From Agreia bicolorata (GTDB lineage: Bacteria; Actinomycetota; Actinomycetes; Actinomycetales; Microbacteriaceae), in assembly GCF_000938265.1 (NCBI RefSeq), contig NZ_JYFC01000011.1, positions 1 through 64,000 of the forward strand: a stretch of DNA of 64,000 bases, given 5' to 3'. How positions within the stretch are numbered: position 1 is the first letter of the stretch; every line of letters starts with the position of its first letter. The notes below the pieces were generated by a model. The model worked only from the letters and a program-made list of their open reading frames with translations. It was not told the origin of the DNA and did no database searches. The position numbers and the translations under genes were made by a program. Positions 27,100-35,894 of this stretch are shown here, piece after piece.

Positions 27100-27100
27100 C

Positions 27101-27919
27101 GTGACTCAGCACACTGCGGAGGTCGGGGCAGTCGCCCCGGCCTCCGCGCCGTGGTCTATTCGCATGCGCGATGTCAGCGTGCGCTACCCCAATGGCGTCG
27201 TCGCACTCAAGAGCATCTCCATGGACATCGAGCCGGGCGAGATGGTCTCGGTCGTCGGTCTGTCTGGCTCGGGCAAGTCCAGTCTCATCCGCACGATCAA
27301 CGGGCTCGTTCCCATCACATCGGGTCAGCTGACCGTGGGCGGGCACAGCCTCGCCGAGGCGAAGGGCCGCGAGCTGCGCCGCCTGCGCGGCGAGGTCGGC
27401 ATGATCTTTCAAGGGTTCAACCTGGCGGGCCGCACCAGCGTTCTGAACAACGTGCTCGTGGGCCGCCTCGCGCATACCCCGACCTGGCGCACGCTGCTCG
27501 GCCTGCACACGGCCGCCGACAAGCAGATCGCGTTCGACGCGCTCGAGCGGGTCGGCATTCTGGCCAAGGCATGGGATCGCGCCTCGTCGCTCTCGGGCGG
27601 CCAGCAACAGCGGGTCGCGATCGCGCGCGCCCTCTCGCAGGAACCCCACCTCGTGCTCGCCGACGAGCCCGTGGCGAGCCTCGACCCGCCCACGGCGCAC
27701 GCCGTGATGCGCGATCTGCGTCGCATCAACACCGAACTCGGTATCACGGTGCTCACCAACCTGCACCTCGTCGACCTGGCACGCGAATACGGCACTCGCC
27801 TGATCGGGCTGCGCGCTGGCGAGGTCGTCTACGACGGCTCCGTCGACGACGCCACCGATGCCGTCTTCGAAGAGATCTACGGCCGGTCGATCCGCGCAGA
27901 GGATGTGCTCGACCGATGA
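27101..27919 (+). CDS. phnC: PhnC-type ABC transporter ATPase
   Basis: The 272-residue ATPase has Walker [11 protein letters not shown]-loop MIFQGFNL, signature LSGGQQQR, Walker [13 protein letters not shown] and a switch histidine in [10 protein letters not shown], replaced in the usual position by N-L-H. The FNL...[10 protein letters not shown] segment is typical of the PhnC subgroup. It powers import through the two PhnE permeases. It starts at GTG 27101, one base after the phnD stop, and its stop overlaps the next start by four bases. Confidence 0.93.
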   Translation: MTQHTAEVGAVAPASAPWSIRMRDVSVRYPNGVVALKSISMDIEPGEMVSVVGLSGSGKSSLIRTINGLVPITSGQLTVGGHSLAEAKGRELRRLRGEVGMIFQGFNLAGRTSVLNNVLVGRLAHTPTWRTLLGLHTAADKQIAFDALERVGILAKAWDRASSLSGGQQQRVAIARALSQEPHLVLADEPVASLDPPTAHAVMRDLRRINTELGITVLTNLHLVDLAREYGTRLIGLRAGEVVYDGSVDDATDAVFEEIYGRSIRAEDVLDR

Positions 27920-28758
27920 CCGTGCCTGAACCCGCGTTCGCTCTGGCCCCGGAGAGGAAAAAAGCTGCCTCGGCTACACCGCCGCCACGGCCCGCCGGCC
28001 GCTGGAAGCCGTGGCTTGCGTTCGGCGTGATCGCCGTGATCACAGCCGTGACGCTGAGCCCGCAGGTGGGGATCGCGTTCTCGTTCGACGCCATCGTGCG
28101 CAACTGGCAGAACGGCGCGGCCAAGATCGTGCAGCTTCTGCAGCCGGACTGGTCATTCTTTCCCCGCACCATCCCTCCCATGCTCGAGACGCTCGAGATG
28201 GCGGTCATCGCCACCGCGGTGAGCACCGTCATCGCGCTTCCGCTCAGCCTCTGGGCCGCCCGCCTCACCAACCCGAACTGGGTCGGTCGCGGACTTGTGC
28301 GCGTCATCCTCAATGTCGTGCGCGCTGTGCCCGAACTGCTCTACGCGGCGATCCTCGTCGCCATGGTCGGCGTCGGGGCGCTGCCCGGAATCCTGGCCCT
28401 CGTGCTGTTCAACGTGGGCATCATCGTGAAGCTCGTCTCCGAGGCCATCGAGTCGAACGACGCCGGTCCCCTCGAGGCGGGTCGTGCAGCCGGCGGCACC
28501 CAGGCGCAGATCAACCGCGCGGTCGCCCTGCCCGATGTGTGGCCGAGCTTTGTGAATCAGGTTCTCTACGTGCTCGAGCTCAACGTGCGATCGGGCACCG
28601 TTCTTGGCCTCGTGGGCGCGGGCGGCATCGGCCTGCTCATCGACGCCGTACGCACCTACTTCCGCTACGACCAGCTGTCCGTCATCATCCTCGAGGTTCT
28701 CGTCGTCGTCATCCTGCTCGAGCTCGTCTCCAGCGCTATCCGGAAGAGGCTCGTATGA
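27916..28758 (+). CDS. phnE: PhnE-type ABC transporter permease 1
   Basis: The 280-residue permease has about six membrane helices after a proline-rich N-terminus. It carries the EAA-like cytoplasmic loop [24 protein letters not shown] that docks to the ATPase. [13 protein letters not shown] and [18 protein letters not shown] are typical of the PhnE family. It overlaps phnC and the second permease by ATGA on both sides, so all subunits are translationally coupled. Confidence 0.92.
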   Translation: MTVPEPAFALAPERKKAASATPPPRPAGRWKPWLAFGVIAVITAVTLSPQVGIAFSFDAIVRNWQNGAAKIVQLLQPDWSFFPRTIPPMLETLEMAVIATAVSTVIALPLSLWAARLTNPNWVGRGLVRVILNVVRAVPELLYAAILVAMVGVGALPGILALVLFNVGIIVKLVSEAIESNDAGPLEAGRAAGGTQAQINRAVALPDVWPSFVNQVLYVLELNVRSGTVLGLVGAGGIGLLIDAVRTYFRYDQLSVIILEVLVVVILLELVSSAIRKRLV

Positions 28759-29564
28759 GTGCCGTCGCCCCACCCCGCCCTTCCCGCACGCGTACCCGGC
28801 TCGTCGCATCCGTCGTCTGCGTCGTCGTGGTCGTCGCGTTCTGGTCTGTCGACATCAACTGGGCCAGACTCGGCAACCTGCCCTCCGAGATCGTGCGCTA
28901 CCTCTGGCTTATGTTCTCGGCCCCCGACTGGTCGAAGCTCGGCGAGGCGCTCTATCAGACGTGGCGCTCGGTCGAGATGGCCTGGGTCGGCACCGTGTTC
29001 GGCATCATCATTGCGACGCCGCTGAGCTTTCTCGCGGCGAAGGGCTTCGGCCCGCCGCCCGTGCAGGCCGCGCTGCGCGGAGTCTTCGCGGTGATCCGGG
29101 CGGTGCCCGAGATCATCATCGCCATCATCATTCTTTCTGTCACCGGACTCACGCCCCTAACCGGCGCCCTCGCGCTCGCAGTCGGAGGCATCGGAACCCT
29201 CGGCAAATGGGGCTTCGAGTCGATCGACGGAGTGCCCCGCGGGCCGATCGAGGCGGTGCGCGCCGCCGGCGGCTCGACATCGCAGGTGCTGCGCTGGGGA
29301 GTCTGGCCGTCGGCGAGCCCGGAGTTCCTGTCGTTCTGGCTCTACCGCTTCGAGATCAACGTGCGCGCCTCTGCCGTGCTCGGCCTGATCGGTGTGGGAG
29401 GCATCGGAGACATGCTCACCTCCTACACTCAGTATCGGCAGTGGGGTGTGGTGGGGATGCTGCTGATCGTCGTCGTGATCGTGACGATCGCCCTCGACGC
29501 GATCTCGGGGGCCATCCGCCGACGGATAACCGAGGGAGCACCCGTACATGACCTGGAGCGGTAG
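28755..29564 (+). CDS. phnE: PhnE-type ABC transporter permease 2
   Basis: The 269-residue second permease has the same helix plan and docking loop (EAVRAAGGSTSQVLRWGVWPSA) as its neighbour. RAVPEIIIAIIILSVTGL and VGVGGIGDMLTSYTQYRQW mark it as PhnE-like. The two permeases are clearly different in sequence and probably form a heterodimeric channel. The last 17 bases overlap the regulator gene. Confidence 0.92.
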   Translation: MSAVAPPRPSRTRTRLVASVVCVVVVVAFWSVDINWARLGNLPSEIVRYLWLMFSAPDWSKLGEALYQTWRSVEMAWVGTVFGIIIATPLSFLAAKGFGPPPVQAALRGVFAVIRAVPEIIIAIIILSVTGLTPLTGALALAVGGIGTLGKWGFESIDGVPRGPIEAVRAAGGSTSQVLRWGVWPSASPEFLSFWLYRFEINVRASAVLGLIGVGGIGDMLTSYTQYRQWGVVGMLLIVVVIVTIALDAISGAIRRRITEGAPVHDLER

Positions 29565-30414
29565 CGAAGACGTCAACCCGACGACGCGCATTGCCACGGT
29601 GATCAACTCACTGCTGCCCAGCGAGCGCCGTGTGGTCGAGCTGATTCTCGCGGATCTCGAGGGCATCGTCGAGACCACAGCGCAAGACCTGGCCGACCGA
29701 GCCGGAGTGGCGAGGTCGACGGTCATTCGTACCTGTCAGAGTCTCGGTTACCGCGGCTATCCGCAGCTGCGCGTGGCGCTGACCCGCGAGCTCGCCCAGG
29801 GAGAGGGCCGCGAGCGGGAGCGCGACTACGGCTCGGGGGCCCTCGGCAGCATCCGCGCCGACATCGACGCGCTCGCCGCTTCGCTGCCGCAGATTGCCAG
29901 CGTTCTCACCGACGAGTCTGTCGAGAAGTCGCTCGAGCTCATCGTGGGAGCCTCACGCCTTCTCGCCATCGCCAACGGTCTGTCATCGCCGCTTGCGCTC
30001 GATCTGGCCATGCGGCTCACCGCCGTCGGGCGCCCCACAGAATTCGTCGCCGACCCCATTGGCCAGCAGATCGCCGCGCGTCAGCTGAGCCCTGCCGACA
30101 CGTGCATCGTTATCAGTGGCAGCGGCGCGAACGAGTCCAGTCTTCGCTCGGCGCGCGCCGTGAGGGCGGCGGGTGCCCGACTCGTGGTGGTCACCTCGTT
30201 CGCGCGATCTCCGTTGGTGACACTCGCCGACGCTGCCCTCGTGGTCGCGCCGGCCAGCGGCTCGTTCCGTCACGAACTCGAGCACACCTCGCGCATCCCT
30301 CACGTCGTTCTGTTGGAGTCGCTCGTCGAGGTGGTGGCCGCCCGGCTCGGCGATGTGGCGCGACAGTCGCGCTCGACCGTGCTCTCGATTCTGAGCGACA
30401 ACCTCAGCGACTGA
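29548..30414 (+). CDS. RpiR-family transcription regulator with SIS domain
   Basis: The 288-residue regulator has an N-terminal RpiR helix-turn-helix (LPSERRVVELILADLEGIVETTAQDLADRAGVARSTVIR, split here by description only) and a C-terminal SIS domain from about residue 115. Its phosphosugar-binding loop is ISGSGANESS. Such proteins sense phosphorylated sugars and control sugar-use operons. Its start lies inside the second permease gene, so it belongs to the same operon and likely acts on the palindrome at 25305-25324. The presence of an RpiR sensor favours a phosphosugar-like ligand for this transporter. Confidence 0.88.
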   Translation: MTWSGSEDVNPTTRIATVINSLLPSERRVVELILADLEGIVETTAQDLADRAGVARSTVIRTCQSLGYRGYPQLRVALTRELAQGEGRERERDYGSGALGSIRADIDALAASLPQIASVLTDESVEKSLELIVGASRLLAIANGLSSPLALDLAMRLTAVGRPTEFVADPIGQQIAARQLSPADTCIVISGSGANESSLRSARAVRAAGARLVVVTSFARSPLVTLADAALVVAPASGSFRHELEHTSRIPHVVLLESLVEVVAARLGDVARQSRSTVLSILSDNLSD

Positions 30415-30547
30415 CGCGCCAAACGCTCCTCTAGGAGACCACGCACACCACCGTTGGCCCTGCGTTCATCTGCACGCATCGGCTCGTTCACCGACAGGAT
30501 GCCGCCGGCTCTTAGCGTCACATCATGAATCGACGGCGGGCACACGC

Positions 30548-32785
30548 ATGATCGGCCACGTCGACCCCTTCATCGGGTCCGAGCCGACCGACCTGACGAA
30601 ACAGACCGGCCTCGCCGCTGCCTGGTGGTGGCCCAAGCCGCAGATCGGCAACACACATCCGGGTGCCACCTACCCGCTCGGCATGGTCTCGGCCTGCGCC
30701 TATTCCGGCGCTTATCCCACCGGCTACGGCCGCTACGACCTGAGTCTCGAGGGCGTGCCCTCGACCCTGCACGACCGGCCCACCGCATCCGGTTTCACGC
30801 ACTTTCAGCAGTCGGGCACCGGCGCCATTCGCAAGTACTACAACTACTTTCGCGTCACGCCCATGATCGAGCCACTGGATGCGTTGGGCCGGCTCTGGGA
30901 TCTCACGGATGAGACCGCAGAGCCCGGCTTCTACTCCGCCACGCTCGACTCCGGCGTGCGAGCAGAGCTGACCGTCGGACCGAAGAGCGCCGTTCACCGG
31001 TACACGTTCCCTGAGGATCCGCGGGCACGCGTCGTGATCGACTTCTCGCTGGGCGGCCTGTCGATTCCCTACGGAGCGACGATTCCGCTGCGTGCACACC
31101 TCGAGACGCTCGAGCCGGGCGTAGCGCAGGGAGAGATCGTTGTCGAGGGCACGCCGATCGCCGTGTACATCGAGTGCGACACCCCGCAGTGGCGGCAGAT
31201 GCTGTTCTATGACCGCCGCCTGATGCCGGGCGGCAAGCGGCTCGACTTCGACCACATCAGGCCTACGACTCTGCGTCCGTTCGGGCTTATGTGGGCGGGG
31301 CCGAGCCGTGCGGGCGAGACCATCGAGCTGCGCATCGGCTTCTCCCTGCGCGGCGTCGAGCAGGCCCGTCGCAATCTGCGAGAGGACTGCGGCGACGGGC
31401 CGGCGCGCTTCGAACATCGGCGCGAGAAGACGAAAAGGCAGTGGCGCAAGCAGCTGAAGTCGGCAAGCGTTAAGACGTCGTCGACCAAGCGGCAGACCGT
31501 CTTCTCGACCGCGCTGTACCACTCGCTGATCAAGCCGTGCCTTGCCATATCGGAGAGCCCGTTCTGGCCGAGCGACGGGCCGTTCGCCTTCGACATCAGC
31601 ACGATGTGGGACATCTATCGCACCCAGTTGCCGCTGCTCACTGCCCTGATGCCCGAGCGTGCCGTGGAACTGGCCAATGCGCTGCTCACCATCTGCGAGG
31701 AGGAGGGCAACTTTCCGATCGGCTATCGCATGGCCCGGGGGAGCGACCGCTTCTCGCGCCAGGGCAGCGCCCTCGCCCACACCTTTCTCGCCGATCTCTG
31801 CCAGCTCGGGCTGCCCGGCATCGACTGGGAGTGGGCGCTCGTGCACATGTCGGACGACCTGCGCCGCACGTACGGCGAGGAATTCCTGCTGCACGGCGAG
31901 ACGCATCCGATCAGCCACACCCTCGACCTCGCCTTCGGCTACTGGGCCACGGCTAAGGTCGCTCGGCGGGTAGGTGACACGGCGCTCGCAGAGCAGTTCG
32001 AGGGGCTTGCCGAGCGCTGGGTCAACGCCTTCGATCCGACGAGCGGGCTGCTGAAAGACTCCACCTACTACGAAGGAACCCGCTACAACTACTCGTTCCG
32101 GCTGCTGCACGACATGGCCTCGCGCGTCGAGCTCAGCGGCGGAGCCGAGGCGTTCGTGGCACAGCTCGACCAGTTCTTCGGTTTCGACGCACCCGCTGTG
32201 GCCCAGCCCGGCAACAGGCCGAGCGTCGCCGAGATGCAAGCGGGCTACGCGCTTGGCCGCTTCGAAGGGCTGAACAACGAGCCCGACATGGAGGCGCCCT
32301 GGGCCTACCACTACGCCGGCCGACCCGATCGCACGGCCGAGGTCGTGCACAACGTTCTGCTGCAGCAGTTTGGAACCGGTCGCGGCGGCCTGCCGGGCAA
32401 CGACGACTCCGGCGGGCTCAGCTCGTGGAACGTGTGGGCGTCGCTCGGACTGTTTCCCGTGGCCGGCCAGAACATTTTTCTCGTGAACGCACCCCTGTTC
32501 TCGTCGGCAACCATCGCCGTGGGCGACGAGAGCTTCAGAGTGCGCACGAAGAACTTCGTCGAACCCGTGCACGGCGGTCCGGTGCAGTACGTGCAGTCGA
32601 TGCAGCTGAACGGTGCCCCGCTCGAGCGCAGCTGGATCAGCGGATCAGAGCTGCACCGCGGCGGCGAACTGCTCGTCGAACTCGGCCCCGAACCCAGCGA
32701 CTGGGCCACCACGAATCTTCCCCCATCGCGGCCAGGACCGGCGCGCGAACCATCCGTTTCACCAACCTTGGGAGCCAAGCCATGA
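30548..32785 (+). CDS. GH92-family alpha-mannosidase-like glycoside hydrolase
   Basis: The 745-residue enzyme has the two-domain layout of glycoside hydrolase family 92. An N-terminal beta-sandwich opens with VDPFIGSE and G-THPGATYPLGMV. A C-terminal (alpha/alpha)6 barrel carries TMWDIYRTQLPLL and the family hallmark GNDDSGGLSSWNVWASLGLFPV near residue 617. Most GH92 enzymes are calcium-dependent exo-acting alpha-mannosidases. No signal peptide is visible, so it should act inside the cell on imported or internal mannosides. The stop overlaps the next start (ATGA). A 133-base gap separates it from the regulator. Confidence 0.9.
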   Translation: MIGHVDPFIGSEPTDLTKQTGLAAAWWWPKPQIGNTHPGATYPLGMVSACAYSGAYPTGYGRYDLSLEGVPSTLHDRPTASGFTHFQQSGTGAIRKYYNYFRVTPMIEPLDALGRLWDLTDETAEPGFYSATLDSGVRAELTVGPKSAVHRYTFPEDPRARVVIDFSLGGLSIPYGATIPLRAHLETLEPGVAQGEIVVEGTPIAVYIECDTPQWRQMLFYDRRLMPGGKRLDFDHIRPTTLRPFGLMWAGPSRAGETIELRIGFSLRGVEQARRNLREDCGDGPARFEHRREKTKRQWRKQLKSASVKTSSTKRQTVFSTALYHSLIKPCLAISESPFWPSDGPFAFDISTMWDIYRTQLPLLTALMPERAVELANALLTICEEEGNFPIGYRMARGSDRFSRQGSALAHTFLADLCQLGLPGIDWEWALVHMSDDLRRTYGEEFLLHGETHPISHTLDLAFGYWATAKVARRVGDTALAEQFEGLAERWVNAFDPTSGLLKDSTYYEGTRYNYSFRLLHDMASRVELSGGAEAFVAQLDQFFGFDAPAVAQPGNRPSVAEMQAGYALGRFEGLNNEPDMEAPWAYHYAGRPDRTAEVVHNVLLQQFGTGRGGLPGNDDSGGLSSWNVWASLGLFPVAGQNIFLVNAPLFSSATIAVGDESFRVRTKNFVEPVHGGPVQYVQSMQLNGAPLERSWISGSELHRGGELLVELGPEPSDWATTNLPPSRPGPAREPSVSPTLGAKP

Positions 32786-34068
32786 CCACCATCGACAACC
32801 GTCTCGTGATCATCGTGCGAGCAGATCCGGTGATCTGCGGCCACTCGGTCGAGGCGCGCAATCTGGCCGAGACCGCCCTCGAGCGCGGCTTCGACGAGGT
32901 GCGCATCGTGACCTGGCCCATCGACGTGCTCGAGCGCGCCGGACTGCCACTCAAGCCGCTCGACTCTGTTCTTCCGTACAGCGACGGCATCATCGTGGAG
33001 CGCCCGGCGCCCGTCGGCGACTACAAGGTGCCCGACGGTCGCCACCTCGCCGGTATCACGGGCCGTCTCGTCGAACTCTTCACCGACGGCGTTCCCACGG
33101 TGTGCCTCTCGCTCTACCTCAGCCCGCACACCATCGCCGCGTCAGACGCCGTTCGGGCCGCCCTCGGCACCGGACTGCCGGTGAACGTCACCACCATCGC
33201 CGAGGCCGTCGGCTCGGACGTCACCAACGTTGTGCGCACCGCGGTGGAGGAGGGCCGGCTCGGCGCCGCCGCCCACATTCTCACCAGCTACCTCAGCCAG
33301 GACTACTGCGTCGCCGTCTCTGACTACACCCGCCAGCTCATCATCAGCGAGGCCGAGCGCGTCGACGCGCAGCACGGAACGCGCTTCGCCGAGCAGTGCC
33401 GCGCGAAGATCACGGTCTCGTACCCGGCGATCGATGCCGACGCCTACGTCGACCTCGACGACGGAGTTCTCGACGAAGTGCTGGAATCGCGCGGGCTCGA
33501 GCGTGACGGTTACGTTCTGTTCCTCTCGCGACTCACGCACGCCAAGGGCGTCGAAGAGCTCATCGAAGGCTTCGAGCGCAGCGGCGTGCACCGCGACAAG
33601 ACCCTGGTGATCGCGGGCCGAGGACCGCAGGCCGACGCATTCCGCGCGGCTGCCGCGGCATCCGGTGTCTCATCGCGCATCCGATTTCTCGATGATGTGG
33701 GAGACGCCGAGAAGCCTTATCTGATGAAGGGATGCGCGGCGTTCGTTCTGCCCAGCAAGCCGCGGCCCGAGTTCGTGGAGACCTTCGGCATCGCCCTCGC
33801 AGAGAAGATGCTCGCTGGAGGCGGCCCCATCATCACCACACTGACGGGCGGCATCGGCGAGGCGATCGGCGATCACGCGATCGTCGTTCCCGTCGAAGAC
33901 CCGGATGCGATCGCCCGGGCTCTCGTGCGCGCCATCGTCGAGACCACGGCCGACGAGCGAGAGGAGTGGGCGGCCCGCGCCCGCGAGTACGCCCTGCAGT
34001 TCGACCGCAGGGTGGTCTTCGACCGCATGTTCGATAAGGTCGTGCGCCGGGCGGTTGCCGTTCGATAG
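32782..34068 (+). CDS. GT4-like glycosyltransferase
   Basis: This protein of 428 residues has the two-lobed GT-B plan. The C-terminal lobe carries LFLSRLTHAKGVEELIEGF, LVIAGRGPQ and the donor-binding EFVETFGIALAEKMLAGGGPIITT, which matches the EX7E motif region of GT4 retaining transferases. The acceptor lobe has unusual features (VICGHSVEARNLAETAL) and no membrane anchor. It is translationally coupled to the GH92 gene, so synthesis and trimming of the same mannose-type glycan or glycoside is plausible. Donor and acceptor are unknown. Confidence 0.85.
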   Translation: MTTIDNRLVIIVRADPVICGHSVEARNLAETALERGFDEVRIVTWPIDVLERAGLPLKPLDSVLPYSDGIIVERPAPVGDYKVPDGRHLAGITGRLVELFTDGVPTVCLSLYLSPHTIAASDAVRAALGTGLPVNVTTIAEAVGSDVTNVVRTAVEEGRLGAAAHILTSYLSQDYCVAVSDYTRQLIISEAERVDAQHGTRFAEQCRAKITVSYPAIDADAYVDLDDGVLDEVLESRGLERDGYVLFLSRLTHAKGVEELIEGFERSGVHRDKTLVIAGRGPQADAFRAAAAASGVSSRIRFLDDVGDAEKPYLMKGCAAFVLPSKPRPEFVETFGIALAEKMLAGGGPIITTLTGGIGEAIGDHAIVVPVEDPDAIARALVRAIVETTADEREEWAARAREYALQFDRRVVFDRMFDKVVRRAVAVR

Positions 34069-34077
34069 GCGGCTGCG

Positions 34078-35139
34078 GTGACCGCGACTCGGCTCGCGTG
34101 GGTGGATGCCGCGCGCGGCATCTGCGTGCTGCTGGTCGTTCTGCTGCACGTGCGCATCTTCGTGTACGCGCCCCTCGCGCCGCCGAGCAACGGGGTGGAG
34201 CTCTGGACGCAGCTGACGGAGTTCTTCGGGGCGTTCAGGCTGCCGTTGCTCTTCGTTGTCTCGGGCTTCGTGGCGTCGCGTCGGGTTCGCGCGGGGTGGA
34301 GCGATCGTCGAACGGTGCTTCGGGCCGTATCGCTGTATTGGATCTACCTTGTCTGGCTCACGGTGTATGCCGTGCTCTCGATCGTGGTGATCGATCCGGG
34401 CGTGCCGTTTCGGGTGATGACGCCCTTGCACTACCTCGAGCAGCTGCTCGTTCCCGATTCGATGCTCTGGTTCATCTTCGCGCTCGCCGCCTATGTGATC
34501 GTTCTCAGCAGTGTGAACCGGGTACCGCGCGGCGCGGTGCTGGGCGTGCTCGCGGCGCTGTCCATCGCATCCGGTGCTGTGCCTGTCACTCGAGACGAGG
34601 CGCTCTGGTTGCACGTCGTGTACTACGCGGTCTTCTTTGCCGTCGGCGTCTACGCGGCGCCTGCGCTGCAGTTGCTCGCGCGAAGTCGTCGACCGTTCGT
34701 GCTTCCGCTCTCGGTCGGCACGTTCATCGCGTGCGAACTGGCCTGGCAGCAGAGCGCCGAGGGAACAATTCTCGAGACAGCGCTGCGGCTGCTGCGCGAC
34801 GGCGCTGCGGTGGCCGTGTCGATCGTCGTGATCGCGCTGCTCGTGCGCTGGCGGCCATTCGAGAGGGTGGCTTCGGCCATCGGTCAGCGCACGCTGCCGA
34901 TCTTCGTGCTGCAGCTTCCGTTGATCTGGCTGCTCTTTCTGCTTCCTCTGGTCGGGTGGTCGTTGGAGTTCGCTCCGGTGCGGTACCTCGCCCCGGTGCT
35001 CGGAACGGCACTGATCGTGGTCGCTGCGCTCGGCATCCATCGCTTGCTCATCCGCGCACGTGCGCGGGTGCTGTTCGAGCTGCCGGAGAGGTGGAAGAAG
35101 GCGGTTCTCGGCGCGCGGGCCGGCTCAATTCGTCTCTAG
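34078..35139 (+). CDS. acyltransferase 3 family membrane protein
   Basis: The 353-residue protein has about ten membrane helices and the acyltransferase-3 signature at the N-terminus: RLAWVDAARGICVLLVVLLHV, with the key histidine near residue 24 and FRLPLLFVVSGF afterwards. Family members move acyl groups onto sugars or other envelope molecules. It starts at GTG 34078, nine bases after the glycosyltransferase, and so probably acylates the product of that enzyme. Confidence 0.88.
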   Translation: MTATRLAWVDAARGICVLLVVLLHVRIFVYAPLAPPSNGVELWTQLTEFFGAFRLPLLFVVSGFVASRRVRAGWSDRRTVLRAVSLYWIYLVWLTVYAVLSIVVIDPGVPFRVMTPLHYLEQLLVPDSMLWFIFALAAYVIVLSSVNRVPRGAVLGVLAALSIASGAVPVTRDEALWLHVVYYAVFFAVGVYAAPALQLLARSRRPFVLPLSVGTFIACELAWQQSAEGTILETALRLLRDGAAVAVSIVVIALLVRWRPFERVASAIGQRTLPIFVLQLPLIWLLFLLPLVGWSLEFAPVRYLAPVLGTALIVVAALGIHRLLIRARARVLFELPERWKKAVLGARAGSIRL

Positions 35140-35264
35140 CTGCGTCTTCGGTTCGGCGCCGGCGTCGACTTGTGCGTGCACCGGATGAGTGCGCTGGCGC
35201 GCGGAGAGTGTCAGGCTGGAGGCATGTCCCGGCCAATCGCTCCCACCGTCTCGAGGAACTGACC

Positions 35265-35894
35265 GTGGCCTGGAATCCGTTCCGCCGCGATCGTGCCGTC
35301 GACAACGCCGTCGTGCAACCGCCGACGGCCTGGCCGCACGCGTCCGACGACGATGGGGCCGCGCGCTGGCGCGAGCTCGTCGGGCTTCTGTCACCGGATG
35401 CCGGGCTCGCCGAGGTGGTGCTGCAGGCCTACTCGTCACCCACCGCTTACCTCGAGGCTCACGCCGCCGAGGCCGAGAACCGGGGCCTCGAAGACGATGA
35501 CGTAGATCCCTGGTTCGCACTCGTCGACTGGCTCATCGAGAACGAGTTGGCGCACGAGCTCGACTGGAAGGACAACGCCGCCGAACTCGCGTGGGCGCTG
35601 AGCCGAATGAGCGTTGTGCTCTCGAGCGGGGTCGACCTGCAGTCGGTCGACCATGCGGATGCGCACCTCACGTTCGGCATGCTGCGTGCGAACGCGCTTC
35701 TCGCCCCGGTCGGTCTCGAGCTGCTCGTCTTCGACATCGACTCCGACTCGTATCCCGTGGTCCTCGTCGAGAGCGCCAAGCGAGATCGCATCGTGGCGCT
35801 CGCGGCAGAGCTGGGCCATCGTGTCGAGATGATGACGCCGGAACGCGCGCGCCATGAGGGCGGCCGGGACTACACCGGTGAGATCGAACTCTGA
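35265..35894 (+). CDS. conserved hypothetical cytosolic protein
   Basis: The 209-residue acidic protein starts at GTG 35265 (MAWNPFRRDRAVDN). Notable features are WFALVDWLIENELAHELDWKDNAAELAWAL and a C-terminal LLVFDIDSDSYPVVLVESAKRDRIVALAAELGHRV. The pattern loosely recalls DUF6630-type proteins, with low certainty. It has no membrane segment or catalytic motif. Longer frames upstream overlap the acyltransferase gene in another frame and are not real. Its last 25 bases overlap the convergent monooxygenase gene. Confidence 0.75.
   Translation: MAWNPFRRDRAVDNAVVQPPTAWPHASDDDGAARWRELVGLLSPDAGLAEVVLQAYSSPTAYLEAHAAEAENRGLEDDDVDPWFALVDWLIENELAHELDWKDNAAELAWALSRMSVVLSSGVDLQSVDHADAHLTFGMLRANALLAPVGLELLVFDIDSDSYPVVLVESAKRDRIVALAAELGHRVEMMTPERARHEGGRDYTGEIEL

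Noticed and set aside
25386-30414. Phosphonate degradation operon
   Set aside because: Only importer genes of the phn type are present; no C-P lyase, phosphonatase or transaminase gene is found, so a catabolic phosphonate pathway is not supported.
30518-32572. 684-codon minus-strand open frame opposite the GH92 gene
   Set aside because: Its composition is typical of antisense reading of high-GC codons; the plus-strand frame has clear GH92 motifs and coupled neighbours.
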